64,000 bases of DNA from an uncultured Bacteroides sp. (GTDB lineage Bacteria > Bacteroidota > Bacteroidia > Chitinophagales > Chitinophagaceae). The DNA is taken from assembly GCA_902168085.1 (NCBI GenBank), contig CABHOP010000020.1, forward strand, positions 20,002 to 84,001. Direction: 5' to 3'. The number at the start of each line of letters is the position of its first letter. Within the stretch, counting starts at the first letter, position 1. Below the pieces are notes generated by a model. It was not told the DNA's origin. It saw only the letters and a list, made by a program, of their open reading frames with translations, and made no database searches. The position numbers were made by a program, and so were the translations under genes. Positions 41,880 to 52,945 of the stretch are shown piece by piece.

Positions 41880-42425
41880 TTATCTCTGTTGTTGTTGTTG
41901 TTGTTCCAGGCGTTCGCGTTCTTTACGTTTACGTTCGGCATCTATAATGGCACCTGTACCCAAACCTACTGCGGCACCCGATACACCACCAATGATGGCA
42001 CCTTTACCTTTCTCTTTACTAATAAGTGCACCACCTAATGCACCTACGCCTGCACCTACCAGTGTACCTGTGGCTTTAGAACTCCACCTTTTCTTTTGTG
42101 CAGGCTGTTGCTGCACATTGGTATTAGCAGGTGCAGTGGTAGTATAATAGTTGTTAGTAACATTGCTACCACCGCCCGAACTGCGCGATGAACGCGTGCG
42201 GCTGCGAGGTGCAACGGCTGCTGCCGTTTTTTCGGCATTCAGTACAGAGTCGCGTCTTACGGCTTCGGCTTCTGCCATTGCCTGATTCATACTGTCTATT
42301 ACCTGTTGTCGTGCCATCTCTATTTTCATAGAGTCTATCGTTCGTTGCTGAGCTTCTGCCACATCATTGTTTTTACAAGATGCCATAGCGAAAGCGAAAC
42401 CAGCTATCAATACTATCTTTTTCAT
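41880..42425 (-). CDS. glycine-zipper (YmgG-like) lipoprotein
   Basis: Lipobox MASC; GTLVGAGVGALGGALISKEKGKGAIIGGVSGAAVGLGTGAI. Confidence 0.8.
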   Translation of the reverse strand: MKKIVLIAGFAFAMASCKNNDVAEAQQRTIDSMKIEMARQQVIDSMNQAMAEAEAVRRDSVLNAEKTAAAVAPRSRTRSSRSSGGGSNVTNNYYTTTAPANTNVQQQPAQKKRWSSKATGTLVGAGVGALGGALISKEKGKGAIIGGVSGAAVGLGTGAIIDAERKRKERERLEQQQQQQR

Positions 42426-42583
42426 AACCTGAGCATTTTATTACAGGATAGATAGTTTCAAAACTGTGCCAAAACTTGTTAGAAAGCGTTTGAAAGATAG
42501 TAGGTGTTGCCTTACATGGTTGATAGTGTGTGGGTTATAAAAATGTTAATGCCCCGAAACTTCGGGGCATTTTATATGTTGTT

Positions 42584-43639
42584 TTATCGTATCGGTTTCC
42601 AGTCGTCGCGATGTTTCCGCAACGGATGGTCTTTCGACTTGTTGAAGATCATGACCCCGTTTTCGCGGCCTGCGCGGCGTTCACGCTGTTCATCGGGCGA
42701 CAGGTTTTTTTCGGTAACACAGTTTGTACTGCAGCAACCTTCCAAAGCCGTGGCGCAATCCTCACACTGTATGAACAGCAGGTGGCAGCCATCATTTTTG
42801 CAATTGGTATGCGTATCGCAAGGCTTGCCGCAGGTATGGCAATGGGCCAGTATGTCATCAGAAATACGCTCGCCCAGGCGCTCATCAAATACAAAGTTTT
42901 TACCCTTGAATTTTACAGACAAACCTTCTTCTTTGGCTTTGCGTGCATATTCTATAATGCCACCTTCCACATGAAATACATTCTTAAAACCATTGTGCAG
43001 CATATAGGCGCTGGCTTTTTCGCAGCGTATACCACCTGTGCAGTACATGATGATGTTCTTGTCCTTATGCTCCTGCAGCATATCTACCGCCATAGGCAGT
43101 TGGTCGCGAAAAGTATCGGAAGGAATTTCGATAGCATTTTCAAAATGGCCCACTTCATATTCGTAGTGGTTGCGCATATCTACAATGATGGTATCGGGTT
43201 TTTCAGAAAGCTCGTTGTATTCTTTTGCCTTCAGGTATTGTCCTGTTTTTGATGGGTTGAAATTGGGGTCATCAATACCATCGGCCACTATTTTGGGGCG
43301 CACCTTCATGCGCAGTACCCAGAAAGATTTGCCATCATCATCTACGGCTATATTCATGCGGATGCCATTCAGCTCCGGCGCTGATGCATAGAGTGCATCG
43401 CGGAACGCTTCGTAATTGCCGGCAGGCACACTCACCTGCCCGTTAATGCCTTCATTGGCAATGTAGATACGGCCAAATACTTTCAGCTTTTCAAAAGCTA
43501 TCCACAGGTTGTCGCGGTACTGCTGCGGCTCTGCAATGTTGAAATACTTGTAGAAGGAAACTGTGGTACGCGGCTCGGTTTCGGCCAGCATACGCTGCTT
43601 CAGTTCCTCGTTGGAGATGCGGTTGTGTAACACTGGCAT
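42584..43639 (-). CDS. trhO: rhodanese-related tRNA uridine hydroxylase TrhO-like
   Basis: [34 protein letters not shown]-terminal Cys cluster. Confidence 0.92.
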   Translation of the reverse strand: MPVLHNRISNEELKQRMLAETEPRTTVSFYKYFNIAEPQQYRDNLWIAFEKLKVFGRIYIANEGINGQVSVPAGNYEAFRDALYASAPELNGIRMNIAVDDDGKSFWVLRMKVRPKIVADGIDDPNFNPSKTGQYLKAKEYNELSEKPDTIIVDMRNHYEYEVGHFENAIEIPSDTFRDQLPMAVDMLQEHKDKNIIMYCTGGIRCEKASAYMLHNGFKNVFHVEGGIIEYARKAKEEGLSVKFKGKNFVFDERLGERISDDILAHCHTCGKPCDTHTNCKNDGCHLLFIQCEDCATALEGCCSTNCVTEKNLSPDEQRERRAGRENGVMIFNKSKDHPLRKHRDDWKPIR

Positions 43640-43736
43640 GGTGTACCTTCCTTTTTCTTTTTGAGGTTATAAAATATGAGCCGCAAAGTTAACCTATTTC
43701 TGAAAAACCTATCGTTCAAAACCGTATTTTAACGGT

Positions 43737-44195
43737 ATGAAAACGCTGATAGTCGTCATTTTTATGTGCTTTGCGGGGAGTGTAGCTGCACAGCCGACAG
43801 AGGTAAGGGTGAAGCCGCTGAAAGACTATTATTATACCGGTAGCCTGCCATTGCAGGAAGATGTAAACTGCTATGTGCTGAGCAGCCGGAAGGATTTTAA
43901 AAAGTTCTTTGGTGAAACTAAGCGACCTGATACGCCCGATTTTAGCAAAGAGCTGATGCTGGTATTACTATTGCCATCTACCAAACGCGATGCGAAGCTG
44001 GATTTTGACCGTATATCGATGAAGGCAGGGCAATTCATAGAAGTGTATTGCAAAGTGCGGTATGGCAAGCATAAACTTACTTACGCCTCGTACCCGCTGA
44101 GCACTTGCGTGATACCAAGATACCCCGGCATTACCAAGGTGCATTTTTATAACAACCGGCATATGCGGCCGCTCGCAACGGTGATGATAGAATAG
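43737..44195 (+). CDS. exported protein, paralogous to the next ORF
   Basis: Signal peptide; shares [CY]Y.L...F...PDF domain pattern with 44261..45289. Confidence 0.75.
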   Translation: MKTLIVVIFMCFAGSVAAQPTEVRVKPLKDYYYTGSLPLQEDVNCYVLSSRKDFKKFFGETKRPDTPDFSKELMLVLLLPSTKRDAKLDFDRISMKAGQFIEVYCKVRYGKHKLTYASYPLSTCVIPRYPGITKVHFYNNRHMRPLATVMIE

Positions 44196-44260
44196 TATTT
44201 TATCTTACAGGGCGATTGCGTATTTTAACGCCATCAATCAACAAGAGAAAACATTACGGT

Positions 44261-45289
44261 ATGAATATCCGCCCGCTTATCCTGACCATTTTTACTACGC
44301 TGTCGTTCTTTGCAGCGCAAGCACAGCCACTGTCGGTGCGTGTAGAACATAAAACCTACGATAACTTTTTCCTGAAATGGGAAGGTAAACTGGATAAGGG
44401 CATCAACTACTGGCTGCTGACCGATGAGGCAGAGTTTAACAATATGCTGGGCATAGCACAAACCATGGGCAGCACTACCCGCATGCCCGACTTTACCACG
44501 CAATATGTATTTGCCATAGCCGCACCGGAAACGCGTATGGAAACCTACCTGACCATCAAGCGGGTAGAAATAGTAGATGAGAAAGATGTGAATATACATT
44601 GCATACTGATGGAGAATGGCAATAAACAGAGCTATACCACCAAGCCGGTGGTGGTGGCCAGTGTGCCTAAGTCGCCATATGTAAAGAATATTGTATTCTT
44701 TGACGAGTCGGGCAAGGAGCAGAAGAGATATAACCTGGAAAAATTAAGTAAGGAAAAACAGAAGGAAAACGAGAAACTGCAAAAAGAAGCCGAAGAAGCA
44801 AGGGTGAAAGCAGAAAAAGCAGCGAAGAAAGAAGCGGCTGATGCAGCGGAGGCGGAAGAACAGGATAATGTGGTAGATAGCAAAGCTGCTGCACGCGCTG
44901 CAAAAGAAGAGGCAAGAAAGCAGGAACTGGCAGAAAAACAAGCACGTGAAGAAGCAGAAGAAGCTGCCCGGCTGGAAAAGCTGGAACGCGAAGCCAAAAT
45001 AGCTGCTGCAGAACGTAAAAAGGCGGATGAAGAACGCAGGAAATTAGAAGCGGAAAAGAAGGCAAAGCAAGCTAAGCTGGAAATGGAAAGGATGGAGCGT
45101 GAAGAGAAAGCCGCAGTTGCTGAAAGAGAAAGGGCAGAAGCCGAAGCGCGTGAAATGAAAGCGCAGGAGGAGGCTTTTGAAAATGCACGTAAAGAACGCG
45201 AAGCTGAAAAAGAAGAGCTGCGCAAAGAACGCGAGCAGAAACGCAAGGAGCGTAAAGCCCGCAGGGAAGCAGCAGAAGAGGAAGAATAG
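44261..45289 (+). CDS. exported protein with long E/K/A/R-rich helical tail (start at MNIRPLIL)
   Basis: Signal peptide; globular domain; about 170-aa charged alpha-helical C-terminus. Confidence 0.8.
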   Translation: MNIRPLILTIFTTLSFFAAQAQPLSVRVEHKTYDNFFLKWEGKLDKGINYWLLTDEAEFNNMLGIAQTMGSTTRMPDFTTQYVFAIAAPETRMETYLTIKRVEIVDEKDVNIHCILMENGNKQSYTTKPVVVASVPKSPYVKNIVFFDESGKEQKRYNLEKLSKEKQKENEKLQKEAEEARVKAEKAAKKEAADAAEAEEQDNVVDSKAAARAAKEEARKQELAEKQAREEAEEAARLEKLEREAKIAAAERKKADEERRKLEAEKKAKQAKLEMERMEREEKAAVAERERAEAEAREMKAQEEAFENARKEREAEKEELRKEREQKRKERKARREAAEEEE

Positions 45290-45291
45290 TA

Positions 45292-45522
45292 TTATAACCA
45301 GCGCAACGGGTTGCGGCGGCGCATGAGGATGTAGTTCTTCAGATTCATCCAGAAGGCGAGTATCATATATACGATGAGTGGCGACCCGAGCGTGAGGAAT
45401 GAGATATAAATGAACCATAGGCGTATGCGCGATGTCGCTACGCCTAATTTTTCGCCTATGGCTGAACATACGCCAAAGGCTTTCCATTCTATAAAGTTCT
45501 TGATGTCGTACAGGGGTTTCAT
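45292..45522 (-). CDS. PspC-domain-like small membrane protein (start at MKPLYDIKNF)
   Basis: WKAFGVCSAIGEKLGVATSRIRLWFIYISFLTLGSPLIVYMILAFWM. Confidence 0.8.
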   Translation of the reverse strand: MKPLYDIKNFIEWKAFGVCSAIGEKLGVATSRIRLWFIYISFLTLGSPLIVYMILAFWMNLKNYILMRRRNPLRWL

Positions 45523-45600
45523 ATATGGGTAAAAATATAGAAAAATGATTTGTGCTGCGGGCATCCGGTATTTTTTTATGTTATCATTAGCTTTACAGCT

Positions 45601-46257
45601 ATGCTGCCGCAGTATATTAATATTCACACACATCATGCCAGACCCGGTGATGCGCTGGAAATACAGAATGTTTTATCAGATTTTGATAAAAAAATCGCAG
45701 TGCCCTGTTCTGTGGGCTTGCACCCGTGGTACCTGGATGCTGCTACGATAGAAACTGAGATGCAACATCTAAAGCAAGCATCTGTAGACGGAAATGTATA
45801 TGCGATAGGCGAGTGTGGGCTGGATAAAGTGACAGAAACAGACTGGGCACTGCAAGTGCAGGCGTTTCGTGAGCAAGTGGTGATAGCTAATGAACTGCAC
45901 AAGCCGCTGATAATACACTGTGTACGAGCATATGAAGAGGTATTGGCAATGCTGAAAGAGCTGCAGGTGGCTGTGCCGGTCATCTTTCACGGGTTTAATA
46001 AAGGGCTGGAATTGGCAGCACGTATTACAGACCTTGGGTACTACCTGTCGTTCGGGCAACATTTGCTGAAACAGGAAAGTCATGCGGCCAATACCCTCCG
46101 TATGATGAGCTCCGGCCAGTTTTTCCTTGAAACAGATAGTTCTGAAACGGGGATAGCAGCTATATATGAAAAAGCGGCGGCGCTCAGGCAAATTCCTTTA
46201 GATACGCTTATTTTGCAGCTTCAAAAAAGATTTAAAGCAGTATTCAGGTATGAATGA
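45601..46257 (+). CDS. TatD-family hydrolase
   Basis: YINIHTHHA; AIGECGLDKVTETDWALQVQAFREQVVIANELHKPLIIHCVRA; FLETDSSE. Confidence 0.92.
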   Translation: MLPQYINIHTHHARPGDALEIQNVLSDFDKKIAVPCSVGLHPWYLDAATIETEMQHLKQASVDGNVYAIGECGLDKVTETDWALQVQAFREQVVIANELHKPLIIHCVRAYEEVLAMLKELQVAVPVIFHGFNKGLELAARITDLGYYLSFGQHLLKQESHAANTLRMMSSGQFFLETDSSETGIAAIYEKAAALRQIPLDTLILQLQKRFKAVFRYE

Positions 46258-46972
46258 CACGGCATGGCTATCGCGCACCGAACTATTGATAGGCAGGGAA
46301 AAGTTAGAGAAGCTATTTAAAGCACATGTGCTGGTAGTAGGCATGGGTGGGGTAGGTTCCTTCGCGGCAGAGTTTATATGCCGGTCGGGTATAGGAGAGA
46401 TGACCATAGTAGATGGCGATGTGGTAGACCCCAGCAACCGCAACAGGCAGCTACCGGCGCTGGCCACCACACATGGGCAAAGCAAGGCTGAGATAATGGC
46501 AGAGCGCCTGCTGGCTATCAACCCCGAACTGAAACTGCATGTGATAAAGGAGTTTGTAACGCCCGAGAAAGTAGATGCGATATTGGATACACCATTCGAT
46601 TATGTGGTGGATGCGATAGATAGCATTACTCCTAAACTTACTTTTATAAAAGCGGCATATGCCAAAGGCTTAAAGATGGTAAGTTCCATGGGGGCAGGAG
46701 CCAAGCTGGACCCGACACAATTGCGCGTGGTAGATATATCCAAAACCTACAACTGCCCCTTTGCCCAACAGATACGCAAGACGCTGAAAGAAGCAAAAAT
46801 ACACAAAGGCATTAAAGTAGTGTTCTCGCCCGAAGAGCCTATAAAAGAATCGCTGATGCTGACGGATGGGTCTAACTTCAAAAAGTCGGCTTACGGCACT
46901 ATATCGTACCTGCCGGCTACTTTTGGGGCCTGTGTAGCTTCTGTAGCTATACGGGATTTGATGGAGGCTTGA
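46250..46972 (+). CDS. tcdA: tRNA threonylcarbamoyladenosine dehydratase
   Basis: VLVVGMGGVGSFAAEFICRSGIGEMTIVDGDVVDPSNRNRQLPAL. Confidence 0.93.
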   Translation: MNDTAWLSRTELLIGREKLEKLFKAHVLVVGMGGVGSFAAEFICRSGIGEMTIVDGDVVDPSNRNRQLPALATTHGQSKAEIMAERLLAINPELKLHVIKEFVTPEKVDAILDTPFDYVVDAIDSITPKLTFIKAAYAKGLKMVSSMGAGAKLDPTQLRVVDISKTYNCPFAQQIRKTLKEAKIHKGIKVVFSPEEPIKESLMLTDGSNFKKSAYGTISYLPATFGACVASVAIRDLMEA

Positions 46973-46997
46973 TACGTTCGAAAATACTATAAAATAA

Positions 46998-47021
46998 AAA
47001 ACGCCCCATTCGGGGCGTTTT
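46998..47021. terminator. hairpin terminator
   Basis: AAAACGCCCC....GGGGCGTTTT. Confidence 0.8.
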
Positions 47022-47042
47022 CAGTATCACTCAAAAGAGATA

Positions 47043-49307
47043 TTAATTGGCAAATTCAGCACGGATAACATTCAGTGCACCACCGGATTTGAACCAGCCT
47101 ATTTGCTGCTCATTGTATGTGTGGTTCAGTATGATCTCATCCTTCGTGCCATCTTCGTGGTTCAGCACCATAGTAAGCGGCTGGCCCGGTGCGAAGTTGG
47201 TAAGGCCTATGATATCGATGGTATCATCTTCCTGCACTTTATCGTAGTCTTCCTTATTGGCAAATGTAAGCGCCAGCATACCTTGCTTTTTCAGGTTCGT
47301 TTCGTGGATACGGGCAAAACTCTTTACCACGATAGCGCGAACACCTAAGTGACGAGGTTCCATAGCTGCGTGCTCGCGAGAGCTACCTTCACCATAGTTT
47401 TCATCGCCCACTACTACGCTGCCGATGCCTTGTGCTTTATAAGCGCGCTGTACAGCAGGCACTTCACCATACACATCGGTCAGTTGGCTTTTTACTTTAT
47501 TGGTCTCCATGTTGAAGGCATTTACAGCGCCTATCAGCATGTTGTTAGAGATATTATCCAGGTGGCCACGGAATTTCAACCATGGGCCGGCCATAGAAAT
47601 GTGGTCGGTAGTACATTTACCGTATGCTTTTATCAGCAGGCGCAGGCCGGTAAGGTCTGTACCCTCCCATGCAGTAAATGGTTCCAGCAGTTGCAGGCGC
47701 GTGCTATCAGACTTAACGATAACCTCTACCTTGCTACCATCAGCAGCCGGTGCCTGGTAACCTGCATCTTCTACTGCAAAGCCTTTAGCCGGCAGTTCAA
47801 AACCTTTAGGTTCATCCAGCATCACTTCTTTACCTTCTGCATTCACCAGCTTATCTGTAAGCGGGTTGAAGCTGAGGCGGCCGGCAATAGCATAGGCCGT
47901 AACGATTTCAGGAGAAGCTACGAAAGCGTGTGTAGATGCAAAACCATCATTACGCTTAGCAAAGTTCCTGTTGAAAGAAGTTACGATTGTGTTTTTGCGG
48001 CTAGGGTCGTCCATATGGCGTGCCCACTGGCCTATACAAGGGCCGCAGGCATTTGCCAGTACCACACCACCCATCTTGTCGAAAGTTTTCAGGAAACCAT
48101 CGCGCTCGATCGTGTAGCGTACCATTTCCGAACCCGGAGTGATAGTGAACTCGCTTTTAGAAACAAGGCCTTTAGCCATTGCGTCTTCAGCTATAGAAGC
48201 AGAGCGGGAGATATCTTCGTAAGAAGAGTTGGTACAAGAGCCTATCAGGGCTACTTCTACCGCATCGGGCCAGCCATGTTCTGCTACAGCTGCAGCCATC
48301 TGGCTGATAGGTGTAGCGAGGTCCGGAGTGAAAGGACCATTTACATATGGTTCCAGTTCATCCAGGTTTATTTCTATCAGTTGGTCGTAGTATTTAGCAG
48401 GGTCTGCATATACTTCCGCATCCGGGCGCAGGTGTTCTTTTACACCATCGGCCAGTTTTGCTATATCAGCACGGCTGGTACCTACCAGGTAGTCGGCCAT
48501 TTTCTGATCGTATGCAAACAGTGAGCAGGTAGCACCTATTTCTGCACCCATGTTGCAGATAGTGCCTTTACCTGTAGCGCTGAGGTTTTCAGCACCATCA
48601 CCAAAGTATTCAACAATAGCACCGGTACCACCTTTTACGGTAAGGATACCTGCTACTTTCAGTATCACGTCTTTTGCAGAAGTCCAGCCGTTCATTTTAC
48701 CGGTCAGCTTCACGCCTATCAGTTTAGGCATTTTCAGCTCCCATGGCAGGCCAGCCATTACATCCACCGCATCGGCACCACCTACACCTATAGCTATCAT
48801 GCCCAGGCCACCGGCATTAGGCGTGTGGCTGTCGGTACCTATCATCATACCGCCGGGGAATGCATAGTTTTCCAGCACTACCTGGTGAATGATACCTGCA
48901 CCCGGTTTCCAGAAACCGATGCCGTATTTGTTAGATATAGAAGCCAGGAAGTCATACACTTCCTTGTTTACATCATTGGCAGTTGCCAGATCTTCTACCG
49001 CACCTGTTTTGGCTTGTATCAGGTGGTCGCAGTGTACCGAGCTGGGTACAGCTACCTGGGCGCGGCCGCAAGTCATAAACTGCAGCAGGGCCATCTGTGC
49101 TGTTGCATCCTGCATCGCTACGCGGTCGGGTGCAAAGTTTACATAATCTTTACCGCGTACATAGGCTTTGGTAGCTGCATCGTAAGCGTGAGAGTAAAGA
49201 ATTTTTTCAGCTTGAGTAAGTGGGCGTCCGAGAAGGGTGCGGGCTGCTGTTACTTTAGCAGGCAATTCGCTATATACCTTCTGGATAAGATCAAGATCAA
49301 ATGCCAT
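47043..49307 (-). CDS. aconitate hydratase
   Basis: [64 protein letters not shown]. Confidence 0.95.
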   Translation of the reverse strand: MAFDLDLIQKVYSELPAKVTAARTLLGRPLTQAEKILYSHAYDAATKAYVRGKDYVNFAPDRVAMQDATAQMALLQFMTCGRAQVAVPSSVHCDHLIQAKTGAVEDLATANDVNKEVYDFLASISNKYGIGFWKPGAGIIHQVVLENYAFPGGMMIGTDSHTPNAGGLGMIAIGVGGADAVDVMAGLPWELKMPKLIGVKLTGKMNGWTSAKDVILKVAGILTVKGGTGAIVEYFGDGAENLSATGKGTICNMGAEIGATCSLFAYDQKMADYLVGTSRADIAKLADGVKEHLRPDAEVYADPAKYYDQLIEINLDELEPYVNGPFTPDLATPISQMAAAVAEHGWPDAVEVALIGSCTNSSYEDISRSASIAEDAMAKGLVSKSEFTITPGSEMVRYTIERDGFLKTFDKMGGVVLANACGPCIGQWARHMDDPSRKNTIVTSFNRNFAKRNDGFASTHAFVASPEIVTAYAIAGRLSFNPLTDKLVNAEGKEVMLDEPKGFELPAKGFAVEDAGYQAPAADGSKVEVIVKSDSTRLQLLEPFTAWEGTDLTGLRLLIKAYGKCTTDHISMAGPWLKFRGHLDNISNNMLIGAVNAFNMETNKVKSQLTDVYGEVPAVQRAYKAQGIGSVVVGDENYGEGSSREHAAMEPRHLGVRAIVVKSFARIHETNLKKQGMLALTFANKEDYDKVQEDDTIDIIGLTNFAPGQPLTMVLNHEDGTKDEIILNHTYNEQQIGWFKSGGALNVIRAEFAN

Positions 49308-49425
49308 TATGAGGAAATTTGAAGTGTTTGGTTATAAAAGCGATGCGAAATTACCGAAAATGAAAATGAAAATGAAATGAATACTTTAAAGTAAGCTGCA
49401 TTTTTTATAAAAAAGTATGTATAAA

Positions 49426-49455
49426 CGAAAGGCTGTCAATACAGACAGCCTTTCG
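49426..49455. terminator. hairpin terminator
   Basis: CGAAAGGCTGTC......GACAGCCTTTCG. Confidence 0.75.
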
Positions 49456-49477
49456 TAATGATATTTATAAGCAAATA

Positions 49478-50917
49478 CTATGGGAATATACCCAGTTCTT
49501 CGTAAGCAACGCCTACTTTGTTGATAGCAACGATGAAAGCAGCGGTGCGCATATCTTTCAGGTTGTGCTCTTTCATAGCATCGCGTATTTCGTAGAAAGA
49601 ACCGATCATGGTATCTTCCAGGCCAGAGTAAACCAGGTCTACCTCATCAGGACCGTGTTGCAACTGGCGACGCTCTATATCAGATACTTTTTTGCCTGTC
49701 ATCTCTTCTAACGTAGCGATGATAGAGCTGTTCTGATTTTCGCTGAAGCGTTTGTCCATACGGCCAAAACGAACGTGGCTCAGGTTTTTCAACCATTCGA
49801 AGTAAGATACGGTAACACCACCTGCATTCAGGTACATATCGGGTATGATGATAGCACCTTTTGCCAGCAGTATTTCATCTGCTTCCGGAGTCAGCGGGCC
49901 ATTAGCACCTTCACCTATTATTTTAGCTTTGATGCGGGCAGCGTTATCTGCATTGATAACGTTTTCCAGCGCAGCAGGTATCAGGATATCGCACTCTTGT
50001 TCTATAACGTCAAAACCGTTTTTGAAATCGGTAGCACCGGGGAAGCCCAGGATAGAGCCTGTAGACTTACGGTGTGCCACAACAGCTTCCAGATCCAGGC
50101 CGTTTGCATTGTACACGCCACCTTCATATTCGGCCAGGCCTACGATAACAGCGCCACCTTGTGCAAAGAATTTTGCAGCATGGTAACCTACGTTACCCAA
50201 GCCTTGTACAATTACTTTTTTACCTTTTATGCCGGGTGTCAGGCCCAGTGCCTGCATGTCTTCAGCTACATTGCACATTTCGCGCACACCGTAGAATACA
50301 CCAAGGCCGGTGGCTTCTGTACGGCCACGCACACCACCTTGTGCTATCGGCTTGCCGGTAACGCAACCCAGTGCATCTACTTCGCCCGGTTTCAGGGAAG
50401 CGTAGGTATCTGCTATCCAGCTCATTTCGCGTGCGCCTGTACCATAGTCAGGAGCAGGTACGTCGATACCGGGGCCTATGAAGTTTTTCTTCACCAGCTC
50501 TGAAGCATAACGGCGAGTTATTTTTTCCAGCTCGAACGGAGTATAATTTTTAGGATTGATAGTGATACCGCCTTTAGCGCCACCGAATGGTACGTTAACG
50601 ATAGCACATTTGTAAGTCATCAGTGCAGCCAGTGCCATCACCTCGTCCTGGTTTACATCCATGCTATAACGGATACCACCTTTACAAGGCAGCTTATGGT
50701 GAGAGTGCTGTACGCGGAACGCTTCTATAACCTCTATTTTATCACCGATGCGAACCGGGAATTTTATTTGATAAATAGCGTTACAGGCTTTGATCTGTTC
50801 CAGTATACCTTTTTCAAAACGGGTGTATTTAGCGGCTTTGTCAAAGTTGCGCTCAACACCCTGGAAGAAGCTGTAATGAGCCTTCTGGGCGGTTTTGGCA
50901 GTAGCTGTTTCTACCAT
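49478..50917 (-). CDS. glutamate dehydrogenase
   Basis: [43 protein letters not shown]. Confidence 0.93.
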   Translation of the reverse strand: MVETATAKTAQKAHYSFFQGVERNFDKAAKYTRFEKGILEQIKACNAIYQIKFPVRIGDKIEVIEAFRVQHSHHKLPCKGGIRYSMDVNQDEVMALAALMTYKCAIVNVPFGGAKGGITINPKNYTPFELEKITRRYASELVKKNFIGPGIDVPAPDYGTGAREMSWIADTYASLKPGEVDALGCVTGKPIAQGGVRGRTEATGLGVFYGVREMCNVAEDMQALGLTPGIKGKKVIVQGLGNVGYHAAKFFAQGGAVIVGLAEYEGGVYNANGLDLEAVVAHRKSTGSILGFPGATDFKNGFDVIEQECDILIPAALENVINADNAARIKAKIIGEGANGPLTPEADEILLAKGAIIIPDMYLNAGGVTVSYFEWLKNLSHVRFGRMDKRFSENQNSSIIATLEEMTGKKVSDIERRQLQHGPDEVDLVYSGLEDTMIGSFYEIRDAMKEHNLKDMRTAAFIVAINKVGVAYEELGIFP

Positions 50918-50950
50918 ATTCTTGTTATTAGATTAGAGATGTAAATTGAG

Positions 50951-51163
50951 TTAACTTTCTTTTTCAAGCTTGGTTATTTTGCGGTCGAGGCGAACCAGGT
51001 ACGCAATAATCCCCGCAAAGATAGTGGCTAATACTAAAACCACAACGTATATTTTACCATTGCTGCGCATGGTATCGGCCATTTCGGCCTGGTTTTCCTG
51101 GGCGTGTAATAGCATTGGTGCCAGCAGGATAAATATGAGTGATAAAAGATATGCTTTGCGCAT
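50951..51163 (-). CDS. ccmD: CcmD-like small membrane protein
   Basis: Signal/TM segments plus IYVVVLVLATIFAGIIAYLVRLDRKITKLEKES; directly downstream of ccmC. Confidence 0.7.
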   Translation of the reverse strand: MRKAYLLSLIFILLAPMLLHAQENQAEMADTMRSNGKIYVVVLVLATIFAGIIAYLVRLDRKITKLEKES

Positions 51164-51184
51164 CCTATTCTTTTTAAGCTTTGA

Positions 51185-51850
51185 CTAAAAACTATTTTCC
51201 TTTTTCAGTTGCAACAGGTTGATACGGCTTTGCAAGGTAGCTATCCATACGCCCAATAGATACCAGCCTAAGACGGCAGGGTAAAATACTTTGCGCATAT
51301 TATTGTCCAGGTCGTATGCATTGAAGCCGGGGTTGCCGCCATTGCCGGGGTGCAGGGAATCGACCATGCGTGGCAATACGAACAGCAAAGGTATCATCAG
51401 TGCAAAGGCGAATACATTATATACAGCAGATATTTTGGCGCGCTTTTCTTCATCTTTAATACCACCCCTTAGTATAATGTAGGCAAAGTATATGAGCATA
51501 CACAGGGCCGATGCCAACTGCTTAGGGTCATTGCTCCAGGGTTCGCCCCAGGTATATTTTGCCCATTCCATACCCGTAACCATACCCAGCACACTGAAGA
51601 GCAGGCCGGCATTTATCATCGATACGCCTTTTACATCGTACTCCATATTGCCGGTGCGCAGGTAGCGCAGTGCATAATAAAAGGAATAGCTGAAGAGAAG
51701 TATCATCGTAAACCACATGGGTACGTGGTAGTACAGGTTGCGCACGGTTTCGTTGAGGATGAACTGGCGGGGAACAGGTAGTAACAATCCGCCTATGATG
51801 GTATAGGCCAAGAGGATGATGCAAAGTACTTTCCACCAGGAGCGACGCAT
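51185..51850 (-). CDS. ccmC: cytochrome c biogenesis protein CcmC (start at MRRSWW)
   Basis: YHVPMWFTMILLFSYSFYYAL; WAKYTWGEPWSNDPKQ tryptophan-rich haem-handling motif. Confidence 0.92.
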   Translation of the reverse strand: MRRSWWKVLCIILLAYTIIGGLLLPVPRQFILNETVRNLYYHVPMWFTMILLFSYSFYYALRYLRTGNMEYDVKGVSMINAGLLFSVLGMVTGMEWAKYTWGEPWSNDPKQLASALCMLIYFAYIILRGGIKDEEKRAKISAVYNVFAFALMIPLLFVLPRMVDSLHPGNGGNPGFNAYDLDNNMRKVFYPAVLGWYLLGVWIATLQSRINLLQLKKENSF

Positions 51851-51985
51851 AAGCTCTGATTTAAATTTTTGCAAATGTAGTGGAATAAAGTACTCGCTGC
51901 AAAGCAATTGTCTGTTTGGGGTAATTTAATTGGCTGAAATGGATGGATAAAAAAAGCCGCTCATATGAACGGCTGCTGAATGTAG

Positions 51986-52071
51986 TGCCCCGGGCGGGAG
52001 TTGAACCCGCACATGCATTGCTGCATACAGGATTTTAAGTCCTGCGCGTCTACCAATTCCACCACCAGGGC
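51986..52071 (-). tRNA. tRNA-Leu(TAA), copy 1
   Basis: 86-nt cloverleaf-compatible sequence GCCCTGGTGGTGG...GGACTTAAAATCC...GCGGGTTCAACTCCCGCCCGGGGCA. Confidence 0.97.
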
Positions 52072-52100
52072 GTACACAGTAGGTATGTGTACAAACAAAA

Positions 52101-52127
52101 AAATCCAAACCGTAGCGGTCTGGATTT
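52101..52127 (-). promoter_or_regulatory. hairpin plus T-tract between the two tRNAs of copy 1
   Basis: AAATCCAGACCG-cta-CGGTTTGGATTT followed by Ts in the transcribed sense. Confidence 0.6.
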
Positions 52128-52133
52128 CTTTAG

Positions 52134-52206
52134 AGCGGAAGACGAGACTCGAACCCGCGACCCTCACCTTGGCAAGGTGATGCTCTACCAACTGAGCTAC
52201 TTCCGC
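52134..52206 (-). tRNA. tRNA-Gly(GCC), copy 1
   Basis: GCGGAAGTAGCTCAGTTGGTAGAGC...CTTGCCAAG...GGTTCGAGTCTCGTCTTCCGCT. Confidence 0.97.
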
Positions 52207-52232
52207 ATGAGTGTTTAAGAACTTTGGGGCTG

Positions 52233-52262
52233 CAAATATAGATATTCCTTCCGTAAAACAAA
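52233..52262 (-). promoter_or_regulatory. Bacteroidota-type promoter for tRNA operon copy 1
   Basis: Minus strand TTTG-N18-TATATTTG. Confidence 0.7.
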
Positions 52263-52288
52263 ATGAAGTTTTGCGAAGCGGCGAAATT

Positions 52289-52945
52289 TTATTCCTGCCA
52301 CAGGAAAGGGAATAATATAATGCCCAATATCACTACTAATAAACTGAGTAGCATTAGGTAAAGCGCGATAAGCCACCAGCCGGGTTGATACACCGGTGCA
52401 ATGGCTTTCAGGGAAAGGTTGCTCAGCATCATAAGAATAGGTATGATGAGCGGGAAACCTAGTATAGCCATTAGTGCTGCATTTTGCTGCGTACGTGCGG
52501 CTATGGCAGAAAGAAAAGTAAAGATAACCGACAAGCTGATGCTGCCCGCCGCTGTAATGGCTACGAACAGGCCTGTTTGTGAGAGGGGGTTGCCCAGCAT
52601 CAAGGTAAATAACCCCAGGCTTACCAAGCTCATTAATAACAATAATATGCAGCTATATATCATTTTTGCCAACAGGAAATTTGCAGGCTTTACAATGGTA
52701 AAGTAATAGCGAAAGCGCGCCGGAGATTCCTGCAGAAAACTTTTAGCTACAGCATTTACAGCTACAAATAATTGTGAAATCCAGAAGAGTGCGTTCCATA
52801 CTTTGGCCTGTGGCTGGCCATTCATCATATATATTACAAACACTGTGCAACCCACATATAGCAACACTCCATACAGTGTATGCTTTTGCCGCCATTCTAT
52901 CAGCAGGTCTTTTTTTATAAGTGTGAGCAGGTGAGATGAAGCCAT
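52289..52945 (-). CDS. ccmB: haem exporter membrane protein CcmB
   Basis: LIKKDLLIEWRQKHTLYGVLLY...NAVAKSFLQESPARFRYYF...ALMAILGFPLIIPIL. Confidence 0.9.
   Translation of the reverse strand: MASSHLLTLIKKDLLIEWRQKHTLYGVLLYVGCTVFVIYMMNGQPQAKVWNALFWISQLFVAVNAVAKSFLQESPARFRYYFTIVKPANFLLAKMIYSCILLLLMSLVSLGLFTLMLGNPLSQTGLFVAITAAGSISLSVIFTFLSAIAARTQQNAALMAILGFPLIIPILMMLSNLSLKAIAPVYQPGWWLIALYLMLLSLLVVILGIILFPFLWQE

Noticed and set aside
44632-45246. 204-aa Ser/Ala/Phe-rich minus-strand ORF
   Set aside because: Antisense shadow of the E/K/A-rich helical tail (GAA/AAA codons read backwards as Ser/Phe).
47349-48524. 391-aa plus-strand ORF antisense to aconitase
   Set aside because: Entirely within a certain aconitase gene; composition is Cys/His/Phe/Tyr-rich, typical of a shadow frame.
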